A stretch of 64,000 nt of DNA from Halopseudomonas sabulinigri (GCA_011053055.1 DRHT01000022.1:35153-99152), one strand, 5' to 3'; shown: positions 19,236-29,271, counted from the stretch's first letter. Made by a program: numbers and translations. Notes: generated from the sequence alone by a model not told the origin.

Positions 19236-19831
19236 TCAGCCGCGCGACGAGCCAGCTTGAATTGCAGGGATTTACGCACTGTCGGCCATTCGCTGTCGAG
19301 GATGGAGAACACCACGGTATCGCGAAGCGCACCGTCCGGGTCCAACCGGTGACTACGCAACACGCCATCCTGTTTAGCGCCCAATCGGGCTATCGCTGCA
19401 CGTGAAGCCTGATTGTGCCAATGGGTGCGAAATTCCACGGCAATGGCACCCAATTGCTCGAAGGCGTGCGCCAGCAATGCCAGCTTGCACTGACTGTTGA
19501 TGGCGCTGCGCTGTACTCGGCTGGCATACCAGGTGTAACCAATTTCCAACCGCTTGTTTGCCGTGTCCGCGTTGCACAAGCGCGTCGTACCTATCACCTC
19601 ACCGCTGGTTTTCTCGACCACGACGAAAGGCAAGGCACGACCGGCGGCCTGTTCACTTAACGCATAATCAACGTAAGCATCAACCGTCTCGGCGCTCGGC
19701 ACCTGGGTGTACCAAAGCTCCCACAAGCGGCCGTCTGCAGCGGCCGCCACCAATTGGGTTTTGTCAGCCGCACGCAACGGCCGGAGCTGAACCAGCTCTG
19801 TTTCCAGCACCAACTCCGTAAACCAGCTCAT
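19232..19831 (-). CDS. GNAT family N-acetyltransferase (RimJ/RimL-like)
   Basis: A 199-residue protein from the ATG at 19831, which is preceded by AGGAG; the longer in-frame reading to 20083 is out-of-frame sequence of the next gene. It resembles RimJ/RimL-type transferases: LETELVQLRPLRAADKTQLV at the N-terminus, VIGTTRLCNADTANKRLEIGYTWY, and FEQLGAIAVEFRTHWHNQASRAAIARLGAKQDGVLR. These act on N-terminal amines or small amines. The stop runs 4 bases from the end of the convergent SIP gene, and the start overlaps the upstream membrane gene by 4 bases. Confidence 0.88.
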   Translation of the reverse strand: MSWFTELVLETELVQLRPLRAADKTQLVAAAADGRLWELWYTQVPSAETVDAYVDYALSEQAAGRALPFVVVEKTSGEVIGTTRLCNADTANKRLEIGYTWYASRVQRSAINSQCKLALLAHAFEQLGAIAVEFRTHWHNQASRAAIARLGAKQDGVLRSHRLDPDGALRDTVVFSILDSEWPTVRKSLQFKLARRAAD

Positions 19832-20304
19832 TGCTGCTCTCCTGCCTCGGGGGACACATTCAAACGGCCGCTCTTTTGCAAACCACGGTAGTACAAGCGC
19901 GCAAAGAAGTAGTAGAGCGCCCATTGCAGAAAAAACACAAACACCGAATAGACCAGCATAACAACGCCCGCATGCACCAGTGCGCCGCGATCCAGCAAGG
20001 CGAGAAAAGCCCTCACCTCTTCCCGCAGCAACACAGCACCCACGATCAACAATGCGACCAGAAACGTCGTCAGCATCGAGCACAACGCAAGGTTAAACGC
20101 CTGCATGGCGGCCAGCGGCAACTGGCGCCGGCGCACTACCCAAAACGCGACGTAACAAGTGGCGCCCGCCAGGGTGCTTGCGGTGGCCACAACACCCAGG
20201 TTGAGATCAAAGATCACCTGCACCGCGCCAAAAAATACTGCGAGCAGCAGATAGACGCTGATGTAACGCAAAGAACACTGCAGCAAAGGAAGCTCAGACG
20301 ACAT
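19828..20304 (-). CDS. Four-helix membrane protein, possibly ABZJ_00895 family
   Basis: About 158 residues from the ATG at 20304, which has GGGAG 9 bases before it. Four hydrophobic segments are visible at about 12-35, 40-60, 75-100 and 115-145, with the second pair flanking a basic RRRQLP loop. The size and arrangement recall the ABZJ_00895 family of uncharacterised membrane proteins; this is a weak assignment. It is coupled to the acetyltransferase gene by an ATGA overlap. Confidence 0.65.
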   Translation of the reverse strand: MSSELPLLQCSLRYISVYLLLAVFFGAVQVIFDLNLGVVATASTLAGATCYVAFWVVRRRQLPLAAMQAFNLALCSMLTTFLVALLIVGAVLLREEVRAFLALLDRGALVHAGVVMLVYSVFVFFLQWALYYFFARLYYRGLQKSGRLNVSPEAGEQQ

Positions 20305-20410
20305 CAATTTCTCCCGACTTAACCTACAAATTCGAATGGTATGTGACCACTGCCCAACGCCATACAGCAGCCGAATGGCCTGAATCCGCGAGCGCAGCCC
20401 GCAATCAACC

Positions 20411-21316
20411 TCAGCGACGCTGAGCAAACACCCCTACACAATGATCGATAAAAGCTCTCACAGGCGGCAACATGCCTTTGGGCGTAGTGAACACCATATG
20501 AATATTGCCCTCCACCGCGTGCCACTCCGGCAGTATGTGCACCAGCCGGCCTCGTTTTATTTCTGGCCCGCACACGTGCTCTGGCAGCAACACCACCCCA
20601 AGCCCCGCCACTGCTGACTCGCAGAGTAACTGCATATCACCGCAACTGAAGTGCGGCACATGCGCGTGGGCGCGCGTCTCGCCACTGTCGTTCGCAAACT
20701 CCCAACGATCACGCTCAAGCATTTCACCCACCGAAAGCGTGGGGAACTGCGTCAACTGATCAAGCTGAAGAGGCTCGCCACCATGGTTCGCCAAGAGTTC
20801 AGGGCTGGCAACCAGAATGCGCGCGCTCACTCCAAGCGAGCGCATCGCCAGCGATTGATCGGTGTCAAAACGGGTGGCCACGCGGAACGCAACATCAATA
20901 CGCTCATTGATCAGATCCACCCGCTGGCTGGACAGTAGCAACTGTAAGCGGACCTCAGGATAGCGCTGCATAAAATCAACCAAAGCCTCACGCCCCAGAT
21001 ACTCCATCATCCCGGATGAGCAGCTAACACGTACCGTGCCGCGTACTTCGTCCTTGGCCGTCATCGCCAATGCCTCGGTTGCTTCCAACCGATCAACTAT
21101 GGCCTCGCACTGGCGATACACCTCGCGCCCCATATCGGTGACCCGAAAACTGCGGGTTGAGCGCTCTATCAGCCGGGTGCCGAAATAGTGCTCCAATCGG
21201 GTTACCCGCTTACTCAGCTTGGACTTACGCTCCCCGGTAGCGCGCTCAGCCGCAGCAAAGCCACCAAAGCGCACCACGCGGGCAAAGCAGATAAGGTCAT
21301 TCAGGTCTTGCATCAC
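20411..21316 (-). CDS. LysR family transcriptional regulator
   Basis: A 301-residue LysR regulator of the CrgA/DmlR-like branch. The N-terminal winged helix reads DLICFARVVRFGGFAAAERATGERKSKLSKRVTRLE; the effector domain follows with GTVRVSCSSGMMEYLG and SVAGLGVVLLPEHV-like motifs. Regulators of this branch control nearby genes and often themselves. The 17-base palindrome-like motif at 21328 lies 12 bases upstream of its start, and an almost identical motif lies between two small secreted peptide genes on its other side, which are candidate targets. Confidence 0.9.
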   Translation of the reverse strand: MMQDLNDLICFARVVRFGGFAAAERATGERKSKLSKRVTRLEHYFGTRLIERSTRSFRVTDMGREVYRQCEAIVDRLEATEALAMTAKDEVRGTVRVSCSSGMMEYLGREALVDFMQRYPEVRLQLLLSSQRVDLINERIDVAFRVATRFDTDQSLAMRSLGVSARILVASPELLANHGGEPLQLDQLTQFPTLSVGEMLERDRWEFANDSGETRAHAHVPHFSCGDMQLLCESAVAGLGVVLLPEHVCGPEIKRGRLVHILPEWHAVEGNIHMVFTTPKGMLPPVRAFIDHCVGVFAQRR

Positions 21317-21327
21317 ACCACCCTGAC

Positions 21328-21344
21328 GTTTCCAAAAAAGAAAC
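21328..21344. promoter_or_regulatory. GTTTC-N7-GAAAC motif, copy 1
   Basis: GTTTCCAAAAAAGAAAC is an interrupted palindrome immediately upstream of the LysR start. A copy with a single difference lies at 21723. The dyad with an A-rich centre is the kind of site a LysR dimer recognises. Binding by the adjacent regulator is inference. Confidence 0.5.
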
Positions 21345-21521
21345 TATGAGTAGGGAAATATCGGACTACCGACAAAATCCCCAACTCAATAATATAACCA
21401 CCGAGGCATTTGAAGCGGCGCCTACAGCTAAACCAACCTTATTGAAGTTAAATCAAAAAGGGAAACAGTAAGGCAACAACGCTCGCTTGTATTTCAGCCT
21501 TGCACCCAATAGGAGAACGTC

Positions 21522-21701
21522 ATGAGAAATCTATCCGCACTAGTCATCGCATCCTTTATTGTCGCCGCGCCCACTGCCCAAGCAGAAGATGGTGCCGAGC
21601 GCTATAGCCATATGCTTGACCGAATCAGTGGCCAAACCAGTAATAACGATACCGAACAACAGGCAGAAACAGCCAAGTTAGAAGAGCACGCCACTAGCTG
21701 A
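21522..21701 (+). CDS. Small secreted/periplasmic peptide, paralogue 1
   Basis: A 59-residue protein too short for ordinary gene finding, with a strong AGGAG ribosome site 7 bases before the ATG. Residues 1-21 (MRNLSALVIASFIVAAPTAQA) are a clear Sec signal peptide with an A-Q-A cleavage site, leaving a 38-residue mature peptide beginning EDGAER and rich in acidic residues, Gln and Ser/Thr. It is a tandem paralogue of the peptide at 21932; leader and ribosome site are nearly identical while the mature parts have diverged. It might belong with small PtrA-like periplasmic proteins of Pseudomonas, but this is only a resemblance at the mature N-terminus. Confidence 0.7.
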   Translation: MRNLSALVIASFIVAAPTAQAEDGAERYSHMLDRISGQTSNNDTEQQAETAKLEEHATS

Positions 21702-21722
21702 GTTGGCAGCTTTGCCCACATC

Positions 21723-21739
21723 GTTTCCAAAAACGAAAC
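21723..21739. promoter_or_regulatory. GTTTC-N7-GAAAC motif, copy 2
   Basis: GTTTCCAAAAACGAAAC matches the motif upstream of the LysR gene at 16 of 17 positions. It lies between the two small secreted peptide genes. A related dyad, GAAACAGTTTC, lies at 21859-21869, with the same half-sites in the opposite arrangement. Together they suggest a local regulon. Confidence 0.5.
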
Positions 21740-21931
21740 GGTGTGTAGCAAAAACGAGTGCTACTGTGACACTTTGCCGCTCCCTATAGTGGACATCAAC
21801 ACCTCATAGAACATAGCGTGCTTGCCGAAATACGTTTTCTTTAAAGATCGTATCACGGGAAACAGTTTCATAATGTTTCATGCGCAACGCGGTTTTTTAT
21901 AGAGGTTGAATAACACCTTTAGGAGAGCATC

Positions 21932-22114
21932 ATGAGAAATCTTTCTGCACTGATCGTTGCGTCTTTCCTTGCTTCCAGCCCGGTAGCCCAAGCGGATGAC
22001 AGCAAGGAGCGAGTCAGCAATCCGCAAGGCAGCAGCACCAGCCAAAGCAGCACTGCGAGCGCAAGCGCGCGGGATGGCAAAACCGAGGAAGAGAAAAATC
22101 GCAAGCCGGCCTAA
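21932..22114 (+). CDS. Small secreted/periplasmic peptide, paralogue 2
   Basis: A 60-residue protein with signal peptide MRNLSALIVASFLASSPVAQA (21 residues) and a 39-residue mature part starting DDSKER, followed by a Ser/Thr-rich run and a charged EEEKNRKP tail with no cysteine. The ribosome site AGGAG and the first 21 residues nearly repeat those of the gene 410 bases upstream, so this is a tandem duplication in which only the leader has been conserved. No function can be assigned. Confidence 0.7.
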   Translation: MRNLSALIVASFLASSPVAQADDSKERVSNPQGSSTSQSSTASASARDGKTEEEKNRKPA

Positions 22115-22258
22115 GCACCGATTGTGGTCAACAGGCGATAACCCGGGTCTGGGCAGCATGTCAGCGTCCCGCGCTGACAGATCCGGCGCTTCAAGTCATA
22201 CCAGCGCGCACGGCGTAAAGCAGCACGATCAACTCCTGTAAGTATGCATTAACGGCGA

Positions 22259-22882
22259 CTAAAGATCGGACTGATAGCGCTCGCGTAAACCGGCATCGAA
22301 AGCCGGGATATCCTGCTTAGCCAGCAAAGCTGACTGCTTGCGTGGATTATCTGCAATCTGCTCACCAAAAGAGACCTTCAGATCGGCATGCTGCAAATCC
22401 TCCGCCCACAACTTACTGCGCAGTAATGCCTTACCACAATGGAAAAAAGCACTCTGCACCTGCAACCGAGTAACTACTAACGCCTGCTGACTATCCGAAG
22501 CCAGCCGCGCGTTCAATTCGGGATCGTGCAGTATCTCTGCCGCCCCCTGCACTCTAAGCACCTCGCTGACTCCCGGCACAATGAACAGCAAGCCCAGACG
22601 CGAGCCCGCAAGGATATTGCTAAAGGACAACGCCATCTTGTTGCCCTTACGCTCCGGAATCAGCAGATGGAGAGCATCCTGCACGTGCACAAAGCCCGGT
22701 GCGTCACCTTTGGGAGAAATGCTTGGGAAGCCGTCCTCATCCAGGGTCGCCATCAGCAATAACGGAGACTGCTGGATAAAGGTCTGCATTCCGCGATTAA
22801 GGTAGTCATAGATTTTGTCTTGCGTGGCTGGGTGTGGGCTGCCAAGAATGTCGCGTAGCTGCTCCATGCTGTCGATTTTCAT
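22259..22882 (-). CDS. PPOX-class FMN-dependent flavoprotein
   Basis: A 207-residue pyridoxamine-phosphate-oxidase-like protein from the ATG at 22882, which has AAGGGAT 7 bases before it. The split-barrel features are FIQQSPLLLMATLDEDGFPSISPKGDAPGFV, where S-P-K-G-D is the flavin-binding signature, then LLIPERKGNKMALSFSNILAGSRLGLLFIVPG and VQSAFFHCGKALLRSKLW. These match the MSMEG_1061 group, thought to be FMN-dependent reductases; the substrate is unknown. A perfect palindrome lies 85 bases upstream. Confidence 0.88.
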   Translation of the reverse strand: MKIDSMEQLRDILGSPHPATQDKIYDYLNRGMQTFIQQSPLLLMATLDEDGFPSISPKGDAPGFVHVQDALHLLIPERKGNKMALSFSNILAGSRLGLLFIVPGVSEVLRVQGAAEILHDPELNARLASDSQQALVVTRLQVQSAFFHCGKALLRSKLWAEDLQHADLKVSFGEQIADNPRKQSALLAKQDIPAFDAGLRERYQSDL

Positions 22883-22966
22883 CTTATATCCCTTGTTGAG
22901 AACGACGTTACGCGGGCCGTTTACAGCCCAATTATTGTTTAGCCATAGGATAACCACCCCAGCTGC

Positions 22967-22984
22967 GATGTTCACGAACATCGA
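22967..22984. promoter_or_regulatory. 18-base perfect palindrome upstream of the PPOX gene
   Basis: CGATGTTC-AC-GAACATCG reads the same on both strands except for the two central bases. It sits in the 367-base gap between the flavoprotein start and the divergent catalase gene, and is the right size for a homodimeric repressor. No cognate regulator gene is adjacent. Confidence 0.45.
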
Positions 22985-23181
22985 CGCAGACAGCCTGCGC
23001 CTTAGGTTAGTCGCATCCCACCGATCTTTTCATATTGATGCCAGGCTATGAAAAGCTCTCAATCGCCACCATAGGCAAAATGAATCAGCAGTCGCTTGTT
23101 ACACCTTCCGCACTGAACTATAACCAACAGACCACTTCAAATAAGCAAGCCGCTTAGTAATCACGGCGCTTACTTTACTTC

Positions 23182-23223
23182 TGATTAGACCTCGTGAGAC
23201 CACCAGCCCCCGCCGTCTAATCA
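23182..23223. promoter_or_regulatory. Inverted repeat in the catalase leader
   Basis: TGATTAGAC at 23182-23190 is repeated inverted as GTCTAATCA at 23215-23223, 26 bases before the catalase ATG. It could be an operator or an RNA stem in the leader. It does not match the spacing of a typical OxyR site. Confidence 0.4.
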
Positions 23224-23249
23224 ATAACAACGAGAATGGAGACCTGATA

Positions 23250-24704
23250 ATGTCTGATGAGAAACCAAAGCACACCACCAATGATGCAGGGATCGCGGTA
23301 GCCAGTGATGAACACTCACTAACGATCGGGCCAGACGGCCCGATCATGCTGCATGATCATTACCTGATTGAACAGATGGCCCAATTTAACCGCGAGCGCA
23401 TTCCAGAGCGTCAACCGCATGCCAAAGGCGGCGGCGGTTTTGGTCATTTCGAAGTAACCCATGACATCAGCGCTTACACCAAAGCAGCCGTATTTCAACC
23501 AGGCACCAAGACCGATGTGTTGATGCGCTTTTCAACTGTTGCTGGCGAACGCGGCAGCCCGGACACCTGGCGCGACCCGCGCGGCTTCTCAATCAAGTTT
23601 TACACCAGCGAAGGCAACTACGACATGGTGGGCAATAACACTCCGGTGTTCTTTGTCCGTGACCCCATGAAGTTTCAACATTTTATTCGCTCGCAGAAGC
23701 GTCGTGCCGATACCAATCTGCGCGATCACGACATGCAGTGGGACTTCTGGTCCCTATCGCCCGAATCGGCACATCAGGTGACTTGGCTGATGGGTGATCG
23801 GGGAATTCCAAAAAGCTGGCGTCACATGAATGGCTATAGCAGCCACACTTACATGTGGGTGAACGCGCAGGGCGAGAAGTTCTGGGTGAAATACCACTTC
23901 AAGACCGATCAAGGCGTTGAATGCCTCACGCAGGAAGAAGCTGACAAGCTGGCTGGCCAAGACGCCGATTACCATACTCGTGACCTGTATGAGGCGCTCA
24001 AGCAGGGCAATCATCCAAGCTGGACCCTGCATATGCAGATAATGCCATTCAAGGATGCCGAGACCTACCGTTTCAATCCCTTCGACCTGACCAAGGTTTG
24101 GCCGCACGGCGATTATCCGCTGATTCCGGTTGGCAAATTAACTCTCGACCGCAACCCGACCGACTACCACACTGAGATCGAGCAAGCGGCCTTTGAACCG
24201 AGCAATCTCGTGCCTGGCATTGGGGTTAGCCCAGACAAAATGCTGTTAGGACGCGTATTCTCCTATGCCGACGCACACCGTGCTCGCCTGGGCGTTAATT
24301 ACAAACAAATCCCGGTCAATCGTCCGAAGGTCCCTGTACACAGCTACAGCAAAGACGGCGCCATGCGCATGGACAACGTCACCGACCCGGTGTATGCGCC
24401 CAATTCAAAAGGCGGACCAGCGGCTGACCCATCGCGAAACCCGCCTGTGGATGTGTGGAGTGCTAGCGGCGACATGGTACGCAAAGCTTATACTCTGCAT
24501 GCCGAAGATGACGACTTTGGCCAGGCCGGCACTATGGTCCGTGAAGTATTAGATGACGCTGAGCGCGAACGTTTGGTCTCGAACGTGGTAGGTCACCTCA
24601 AAGGCGGCGTAGAGGAGCCCGTACTATCTCGCGCACTCGAATACTGGCGTAACATTGATCAGAATATTGGTGATCGCATAGCCAATGGAGTCAAAGGCAG
24701 CTAA
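23250..24704 (+). CDS. Monofunctional haem catalase (small subunit, clade 3 type)
   Basis: A 484-residue catalase that converts hydrogen peroxide to water and oxygen. The distal histidine is H57 in RQPHAKGGG, the asparagine of the active site lies in [17 protein letters not shown], and the proximal haem ligand is Y339 in [10 protein letters not shown]. The length is that of small-subunit catalases such as KatA/KatB of Pseudomonas. No signal peptide is present, so it is cytoplasmic. AATGGAGA precedes the start. A strong terminator follows the stop, so the gene is a single transcription unit. Confidence 0.95.
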   Translation: MSDEKPKHTTNDAGIAVASDEHSLTIGPDGPIMLHDHYLIEQMAQFNRERIPERQPHAKGGGGFGHFEVTHDISAYTKAAVFQPGTKTDVLMRFSTVAGERGSPDTWRDPRGFSIKFYTSEGNYDMVGNNTPVFFVRDPMKFQHFIRSQKRRADTNLRDHDMQWDFWSLSPESAHQVTWLMGDRGIPKSWRHMNGYSSHTYMWVNAQGEKFWVKYHFKTDQGVECLTQEEADKLAGQDADYHTRDLYEALKQGNHPSWTLHMQIMPFKDAETYRFNPFDLTKVWPHGDYPLIPVGKLTLDRNPTDYHTEIEQAAFEPSNLVPGIGVSPDKMLLGRVFSYADAHRARLGVNYKQIPVNRPKVPVHSYSKDGAMRMDNVTDPVYAPNSKGGPAADPSRNPPVDVWSASGDMVRKAYTLHAEDDDFGQAGTMVREVLDDAERERLVSNVVGHLKGGVEEPVLSRALEYWRNIDQNIGDRIANGVKGS

Positions 24705-24728
24705 CCGTTACTTGCTCCGTAACCCAAG

Positions 24729-24753
24729 AGACCCGCCATTGGCGGGTCTTTTT
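24729..24753 (+). terminator. Rho-independent terminator of the catalase gene
   Basis: AGACCCGCC and GGCGGGTCT form a 9-base-pair stem with a 3-base loop, followed by a run of T. It lies 25 bases after the catalase stop. Confidence 0.9.
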
Positions 24754-24777
24754 ATGTCTGCTTATATCAACACAAAG

Positions 24778-25179
24778 TCACGCACTAACTTTGCCACGCC
24801 AACGCAGCAATTCAGTCGCCCAGACAATATGCAGTATGATCAACGCCTGCAGCGGTAGCCGCAGATAAAGCAACCACGCCGGGATCTCGTTAAAGCGCTC
24901 GGCATGCAATGCCATATTCAAATTGGCCGGAAATACGGCCAGGCAAAGTAGCACCAGCCCGCACCCCGCCCAACGCCTGGTACACGCGAACAGCACACCC
25001 ACAGCGCCCAGCAGTTCGAAGACCCCACTAATTAGTACCAACTCACGCGGCCAAGGCAGGTATGCCGGCATCACGCTGACAAAACGCTCAACAATCAAAA
25101 AGTGCGCTGCACCGCCCAGCAGGAAAAACAGCGTTATCAACCACACCCGCACTTTCGGCACATCTGTGTTCCAGTTCAT
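24778..25179 (-). CDS. DoxX family membrane protein
   Basis: About 133 residues from the ATG at 25179, which follows GGGAG. Four membrane helices are visible, with the DoxX-type segments LFFLLGGAAHFL, LISGVFELLGAVGVLF and FPANLNMALHAERFNEIP. Members of the family support redox or quinone-linked functions in some organisms, but the role of this subgroup is not known. It lies downstream of the pnp terminator and is probably transcribed by itself. Confidence 0.85.
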   Translation of the reverse strand: MNWNTDVPKVRVWLITLFFLLGGAAHFLIVERFVSVMPAYLPWPRELVLISGVFELLGAVGVLFACTRRWAGCGLVLLCLAVFPANLNMALHAERFNEIPAWLLYLRLPLQALIILHIVWATELLRWRGKVSA

Positions 25180-25240
25180 TGCGCTTACTCCCGGCAAGGT
25201 AATCACGCTGACGAACGCATGATCGGAAAATCACCAGACA

Positions 25241-25270
25241 ACAAAAAGCCGGCATATGCCGGCTTTTTGT
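25241..25270 (-). terminator. Bidirectional palindromic terminator after pnp
   Basis: A perfect 30-base palindrome with AAAAAGCCGGCAT as its left half. Both strands end in five T residues after a GC-rich stem, so it can stop transcription in either direction. It lies 21 bases beyond the pnp stop. Confidence 0.92.
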
Positions 25271-25290
25271 TTATTACTGAGTCGCTACGT

Positions 25291-27399
25291 TTACACGCCG
25301 CTGTCTTCAGCTGACTCTACGTCTTTCATCGATAGCTTGATACGGCCGCGATTGTCGACATCGAGTACCAGTACTTTCACTTCCTGGCCTTCCTGCAATA
25401 CGTCGGTCACTTTCTCGATACGCTCGTTGGCGATCTGCGAAATGTGTACCAAACCATCCTTGCCGGGCAGGATGCTAACGAATGCGCCGAAGTCGACGAT
25501 CCGCTCAACTTTACCGGTGTAGACCTTGCCGATTTCAGCTTCAGCAGTGATGCCGTCTACGCGCGCTTTGGCGGCGTCTGCGGCTTCCTTGCTGGCAGCG
25601 AAGATCTTCACGGTGCCATCGTCGGTGATGTCGATAGAAGCGCCCGTCTCGTCGCAGATGCTGCGAATAGTCGCGCCACCTTTACCGATCACGTCACGGA
25701 TCTTGTCGGAGTCGATCTTCATGCTGATCATGGTCGGCGCGTTGGAAGAGATTTCCTTACGCGAAGCCGGCAGCACCTCGTTCATCTGCTTGAGGATGCA
25801 AAGACGCGCGTCGTGTGCCTGATGCAGAGCAATTTCCATGATCTCTTCGGTGATACCGTTGATCTTGATATCCATCTGCAGTGCAGTAATACCTTTCTCG
25901 GTACCGGCTACCTTGAAGTCCATGTCGCCGAGGTGATCTTCGTCACCCAGGATGTCGGTCAGGATCGCGAACTTCTCGCCTTCCTTAACCAGGCCCATAG
26001 CGATACCGGCTACCGGCGCCTTCAACGGCACACCAGCATCCATCAACGCCAGGGAGGCACCACACACGGAAGCCATGGAGCTGGAGCCGTTGGACTCGGT
26101 GATCTCGGAAACTACGCGAATGGAGTAAGGGAACTGCTCCATATCAGGCATCACAGCCTGAATACCGCGACGGGCCAAACGACCGTGACCGATTTCGCGC
26201 CGACCCGTACCGCCCATACGACCACACTCACCTACCGAGTAGGGAGGGAAGTTGTAATGGAACATAAAGGGTTCTTTGCGCTCGCCTTCCAGCTGATCCA
26301 GCAGCTGAGAGTCACGCGCTGTACCCAGGGTGGTAACAACCAGTGCCTGAGTTTCGCCACGAGTGAATAGAGCGGAACCGTGGGTACGGCCCAGTACGCC
26401 CACTTCAATGTTCAACGGACGAACGGTTTTGGTATCACGACCGTCAATGCGCGGATTGCCGTTAACAATGCTTTGACGCACGGTGCGGTATTCGATTTCT
26501 TTGAAGCCATCTTTAACGTCGCCGGCGGAGAATTTGCCTGCTTCGTCGCCCGACAGAGCAGCAATCGCAGCATCGCGCAATTCGCCCAAACGGTTGTAAC
26601 GGGCTTGCTTATCGGTCGTGGTGTAGCCTTCAGCAATACCAGCACCAAACTGACCTTTGATAGCGTCCAACAGCGCGGTATTTTCTGGCTCTGGCTGCCA
26701 GTCCCACTTTGGCTTGCCCGCTTCAGCAGCCAGTTCTTTGATCGCTTGAATCGCAGGCTGGAATTCCATGTGAGCGAACAACACCGCGCCCAGCATCTGG
26801 TCTTCGGTCAGTTCTTTCGCTTCGGATTCAACCATCAACACGGCATCTTCTGTACCGGCGACAACCATGTCCAGACGCGAGCCTTTAAGCTGCTCGTAAT
26901 TAGGGTTGAGTACATAACCCTTTTCATCATCAAAGGCGACACGGGCGCAACCGATGGGGCCGTTGAAAGGCGCACCGGAAATAGCCAGCGCAGCAGACGT
27001 ACCGAGCATGGCGGCCATGTCGGGGTCAGTTGTCTTGTCGGTAGACACTACGGTACAAACGACCTGAACTTCGTTCATGAAGCCATCTGCAAACAACGGA
27101 CGGATCGGGCGATCGATCAGACGTGAGGTCAGCGTCTCTTTCTCGGAAGGACGACCTTCACGCTTGAAGAAACCACCGGGAATGCGGCCAGCTGCGTAAG
27201 TCTTTTCAATGTAATGCACAGACAGAGGGAAGAAGTCGCGGCCAGTGTCGGCCTGCTTAGCGGCCACGACTGTGACCAGAACACTGACAGCGTCGTCGAT
27301 GCTGACCAGAACGGCACCCGTTGCCTGGCGGGCAATGCGGCCCGTTTCCAGGGTGATGGTGCTGTTACCTAATTTAAACTGTTTGATAACCGGTTTCAC
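25291..27399 (-). CDS. pnp: Polynucleotide phosphorylase
   Basis: About 702 residues; a 3'-5' phosphorolytic exoribonuclease of the degradosome. Two RNase PH-like domains (residues about 1-220 and 310-520) are joined by an alpha-helical domain, followed by KH ([25 protein letters not shown]) and S1 ([33 protein letters not shown]) RNA-binding domains. The likely start is the GTG at 27399, giving [11 protein letters not shown] as in other Pseudomonas; GAGAAG lies 7 bases upstream. It follows rpsO, the usual bacterial order, and shows the conserved regulatory pairing with S15. Confidence 0.96.
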   Translation of the reverse strand: MKPVIKQFKLGNSTITLETGRIARQATGAVLVSIDDAVSVLVTVVAAKQADTGRDFFPLSVHYIEKTYAAGRIPGGFFKREGRPSEKETLTSRLIDRPIRPLFADGFMNEVQVVCTVVSTDKTTDPDMAAMLGTSAALAISGAPFNGPIGCARVAFDDEKGYVLNPNYEQLKGSRLDMVVAGTEDAVLMVESEAKELTEDQMLGAVLFAHMEFQPAIQAIKELAAEAGKPKWDWQPEPENTALLDAIKGQFGAGIAEGYTTTDKQARYNRLGELRDAAIAALSGDEAGKFSAGDVKDGFKEIEYRTVRQSIVNGNPRIDGRDTKTVRPLNIEVGVLGRTHGSALFTRGETQALVVTTLGTARDSQLLDQLEGERKEPFMFHYNFPPYSVGECGRMGGTGRREIGHGRLARRGIQAVMPDMEQFPYSIRVVSEITESNGSSSMASVCGASLALMDAGVPLKAPVAGIAMGLVKEGEKFAILTDILGDEDHLGDMDFKVAGTEKGITALQMDIKINGITEEIMEIALHQAHDARLCILKQMNEVLPASRKEISSNAPTMISMKIDSDKIRDVIGKGGATIRSICDETGASIDITDDGTVKIFAASKEAADAAKARVDGITAEAEIGKVYTGKVERIVDFGAFVSILPGKDGLVHISQIANERIEKVTDVLQEGQEVKVLVLDVDNRGRIKLSMKDVESAEDSGV

Positions 27400-27485
27400 G
27401 GTGTCTTCTCTCTCTTTTTTGCCTTTGGGGGAAACTCTGGGCATGGCCGGGATTCGGACCCGGCCATGTCCAAACGGGAATGGTC

Positions 27486-27755
27486 TTAGCGACGCAGACC
27501 CAAACGGCCGATCAGATCGCTGTAACGCGACAGGTCTTTCGACTTCAGGTAATCCAGCAGCTTACGACGCTGGTTAACCATACGAATCAGACCACGACGT
27601 GAATGGTGATCCTTCTTGTTTTCCTTAAAGTGACCCTGCAGCTTGTTGATGTTTGCAGTCAACAGAGCTACTTGGACTTCAGGAGAACCGGTATCGCCTT
27701 CATCGCGCTTATAGTCGCCAACGATTGCAGCTTTTTCTTCAACGCTCAGTGACAT
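27486..27755 (-). CDS. rpsO: 30S ribosomal protein S15
   Basis: An 89-residue ribosomal protein, the universal length. [33 protein letters not shown] is the canonical N-terminus and [24 protein letters not shown] the canonical end. It binds 16S rRNA in the platform. It lies between truB and pnp as in most gammaproteobacteria. The 190 bases between it and truB hold no gene; promoters for rpsO-pnp are expected there. Confidence 0.97.
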   Translation of the reverse strand: MSLSVEEKAAIVGDYKRDEGDTGSPEVQVALLTANINKLQGHFKENKKDHHSRRGLIRMVNQRRKLLDYLKSKDLSRYSDLIGRLGLRR

Positions 27756-27945
27756 CTCGTATTTCCTCTGAGGTAACAGGCCAGGACCAATGTCCCGTGT
27801 TTTATATCGAGGTATGACCGCGCCTGTTGACAGCCACCCTCGTGGTGACCCGCTATCGGGTCAACTCTTGGACTGAATAATGCCCGCATGGTTCGCGGAT
27901 CTCAGCCGATGAAACAAGCTGACCGCTTACGCAGTCAGCGAAATA

Positions 27946-28872
27946 TTATGCATTGAAGCGCAATAGTCGTTTAGGCGCCACTCTGGCGTCTTCAGTCATC
28001 TCGCCAATGCCAAGAAAGCGACCACTGGCATCACGCAAACGCACTTTACCGAAAGCCGGGCTACCGGGTACACGCACCGCCTGTCCGTGGTTCAAGTAGT
28101 GAGCGGTCTGCTCGGTCAACTCCAGAATAGGCCAGTCGTGCAGGCCACTGTCCATCGGCAGTAACAAGTGATCCAACGACTCAGGACCGCTTTCAGCATG
28201 CATGGCTTCAAGTGTTTCCAGAGTGACCGACTGACTGAGATCGAAGGGTCCGGCGATGGTCCGGCGTAACGCTGACACATGTGCGCCACAACCCAACGCT
28301 GCGCCTAGATCCTCGACCAGCGTACGAATGTAAGTGCCTTTGGTGCAATGCACCTCCAGCTGCAGACGATCACCTTCCAAGCCCAATATTCTGAGCTGTG
28401 AAATAGTCACCGCACGCGCCTTGCGCTCAACTGTCTCGCCGGCACGGGCTAGCTTGTACAGCGGCTGACCTTCGTGTTTGAGCGCTGAATACATAGGCGG
28501 TATCTGTTCGATGTCGCCAGTAAACTGCGGCAACTTCGCCTCCACGTCCGCCAAGCTAACGTTAACCGGCTTCACTTCCAGAACATCACCTTCGGCATCA
28601 CCGGTGGTAGTGGTCATGCCCAAACGCGCTTCGGTTACGTAAGCTTTATCGGCATCCAGCAAATACTGTGAGAATTTGGTGGCTTCACCCAGGCAAAGCG
28701 GTAACACGCCGCTAGCCAATGGATCCAGGCTGCCGGTGTGCCCACCTTTGTTAGCATTGAATAGCCAGCGTACTTTCTGCAACGCCGCGTTAGAGCTCAT
28801 GCCCAGCGGCTTGTCGAAAATCAGAATGCCATCAATCCCACGACGTTTGATTTTGGCGCCTGTCACCTTCAA
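27946..28872 (-). CDS. truB: tRNA pseudouridine 55 synthase
   Basis: A 308-residue enzyme that makes pseudouridine 55 in the T loop of tRNAs. The catalytic aspartate lies in [25 protein letters not shown], and [16 protein letters not shown] and [15 protein letters not shown] are family motifs; a short PUA-like C-terminus follows. Its start overlaps the rbfA stop by 4 bases, so it belongs to the infB-rbfA-truB unit. Confidence 0.96.
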   Translation of the reverse strand: MKVTGAKIKRRGIDGILIFDKPLGMSSNAALQKVRWLFNANKGGHTGSLDPLASGVLPLCLGEATKFSQYLLDADKAYVTEARLGMTTTTGDAEGDVLEVKPVNVSLADVEAKLPQFTGDIEQIPPMYSALKHEGQPLYKLARAGETVERKARAVTISQLRILGLEGDRLQLEVHCTKGTYIRTLVEDLGAALGCGAHVSALRRTIAGPFDLSQSVTLETLEAMHAESGPESLDHLLLPMDSGLHDWPILELTEQTAHYLNHGQAVRVPGSPAFGKVRLRDASGRFLGIGEMTEDARVAPKRLLRFNA

Positions 28873-29255
28873 TCCTCTTTATCGTCAGGATGCTGGCCGT
28901 CTTCCGCCACAGCCCGCTCGATCAGAGAAGAAAGATGCGCGCCACGCCGCACGCTTTCATCATAATGAAAGTGCAGCGCGGGAATGCTGCGCAGCTTCAT
29001 TGAGCGGCCAAGCAACATGCGCAGATACCCTGCAGAATCCTTGAGGATCTCAAGGTTAAGCGCAATATCTTCTGCGCTATCCTTGTTCATTAAGGTAACA
29101 AATACTTTGGCGTGGGCCAGATCGCGACTGACTTCCACCGCAGTGACGGTAACCATGCCGAGACGCGGATCACGTACTTCGCGCTGGATTAGCAGCGCCA
29201 GTTCGCGCTGCATCTGATCGGCTACCCGTTGAGTACGACTATATTCTTTTGCCAT
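28869..29255 (-). CDS. rbfA: Ribosome-binding factor A
   Basis: About 128 residues from the ATG at 29255 ([11 protein letters not shown]), preceded by AGG; an upstream codon at 29276 would begin in the hairpin and is unlikely. It shows the KH-like fold of RbfA with [36 protein letters not shown]. It helps mature the 5' end of 16S rRNA. The C-terminal DDKED tail is typical of gammaproteobacterial proteins. Confidence 0.95.
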   Translation of the reverse strand: MAKEYSRTQRVADQMQRELALLIQREVRDPRLGMVTVTAVEVSRDLAHAKVFVTLMNKDSAEDIALNLEILKDSAGYLRMLLGRSMKLRSIPALHFHYDESVRRGAHLSSLIERAVAEDGQHPDDKED

Positions 29256-29271
29256 ATTACCTATCTCAAGC

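Noticed and set aside
25444..27126. Two plus-strand frames of 308 and 248 codons
   Set aside because: Antisense of pnp.
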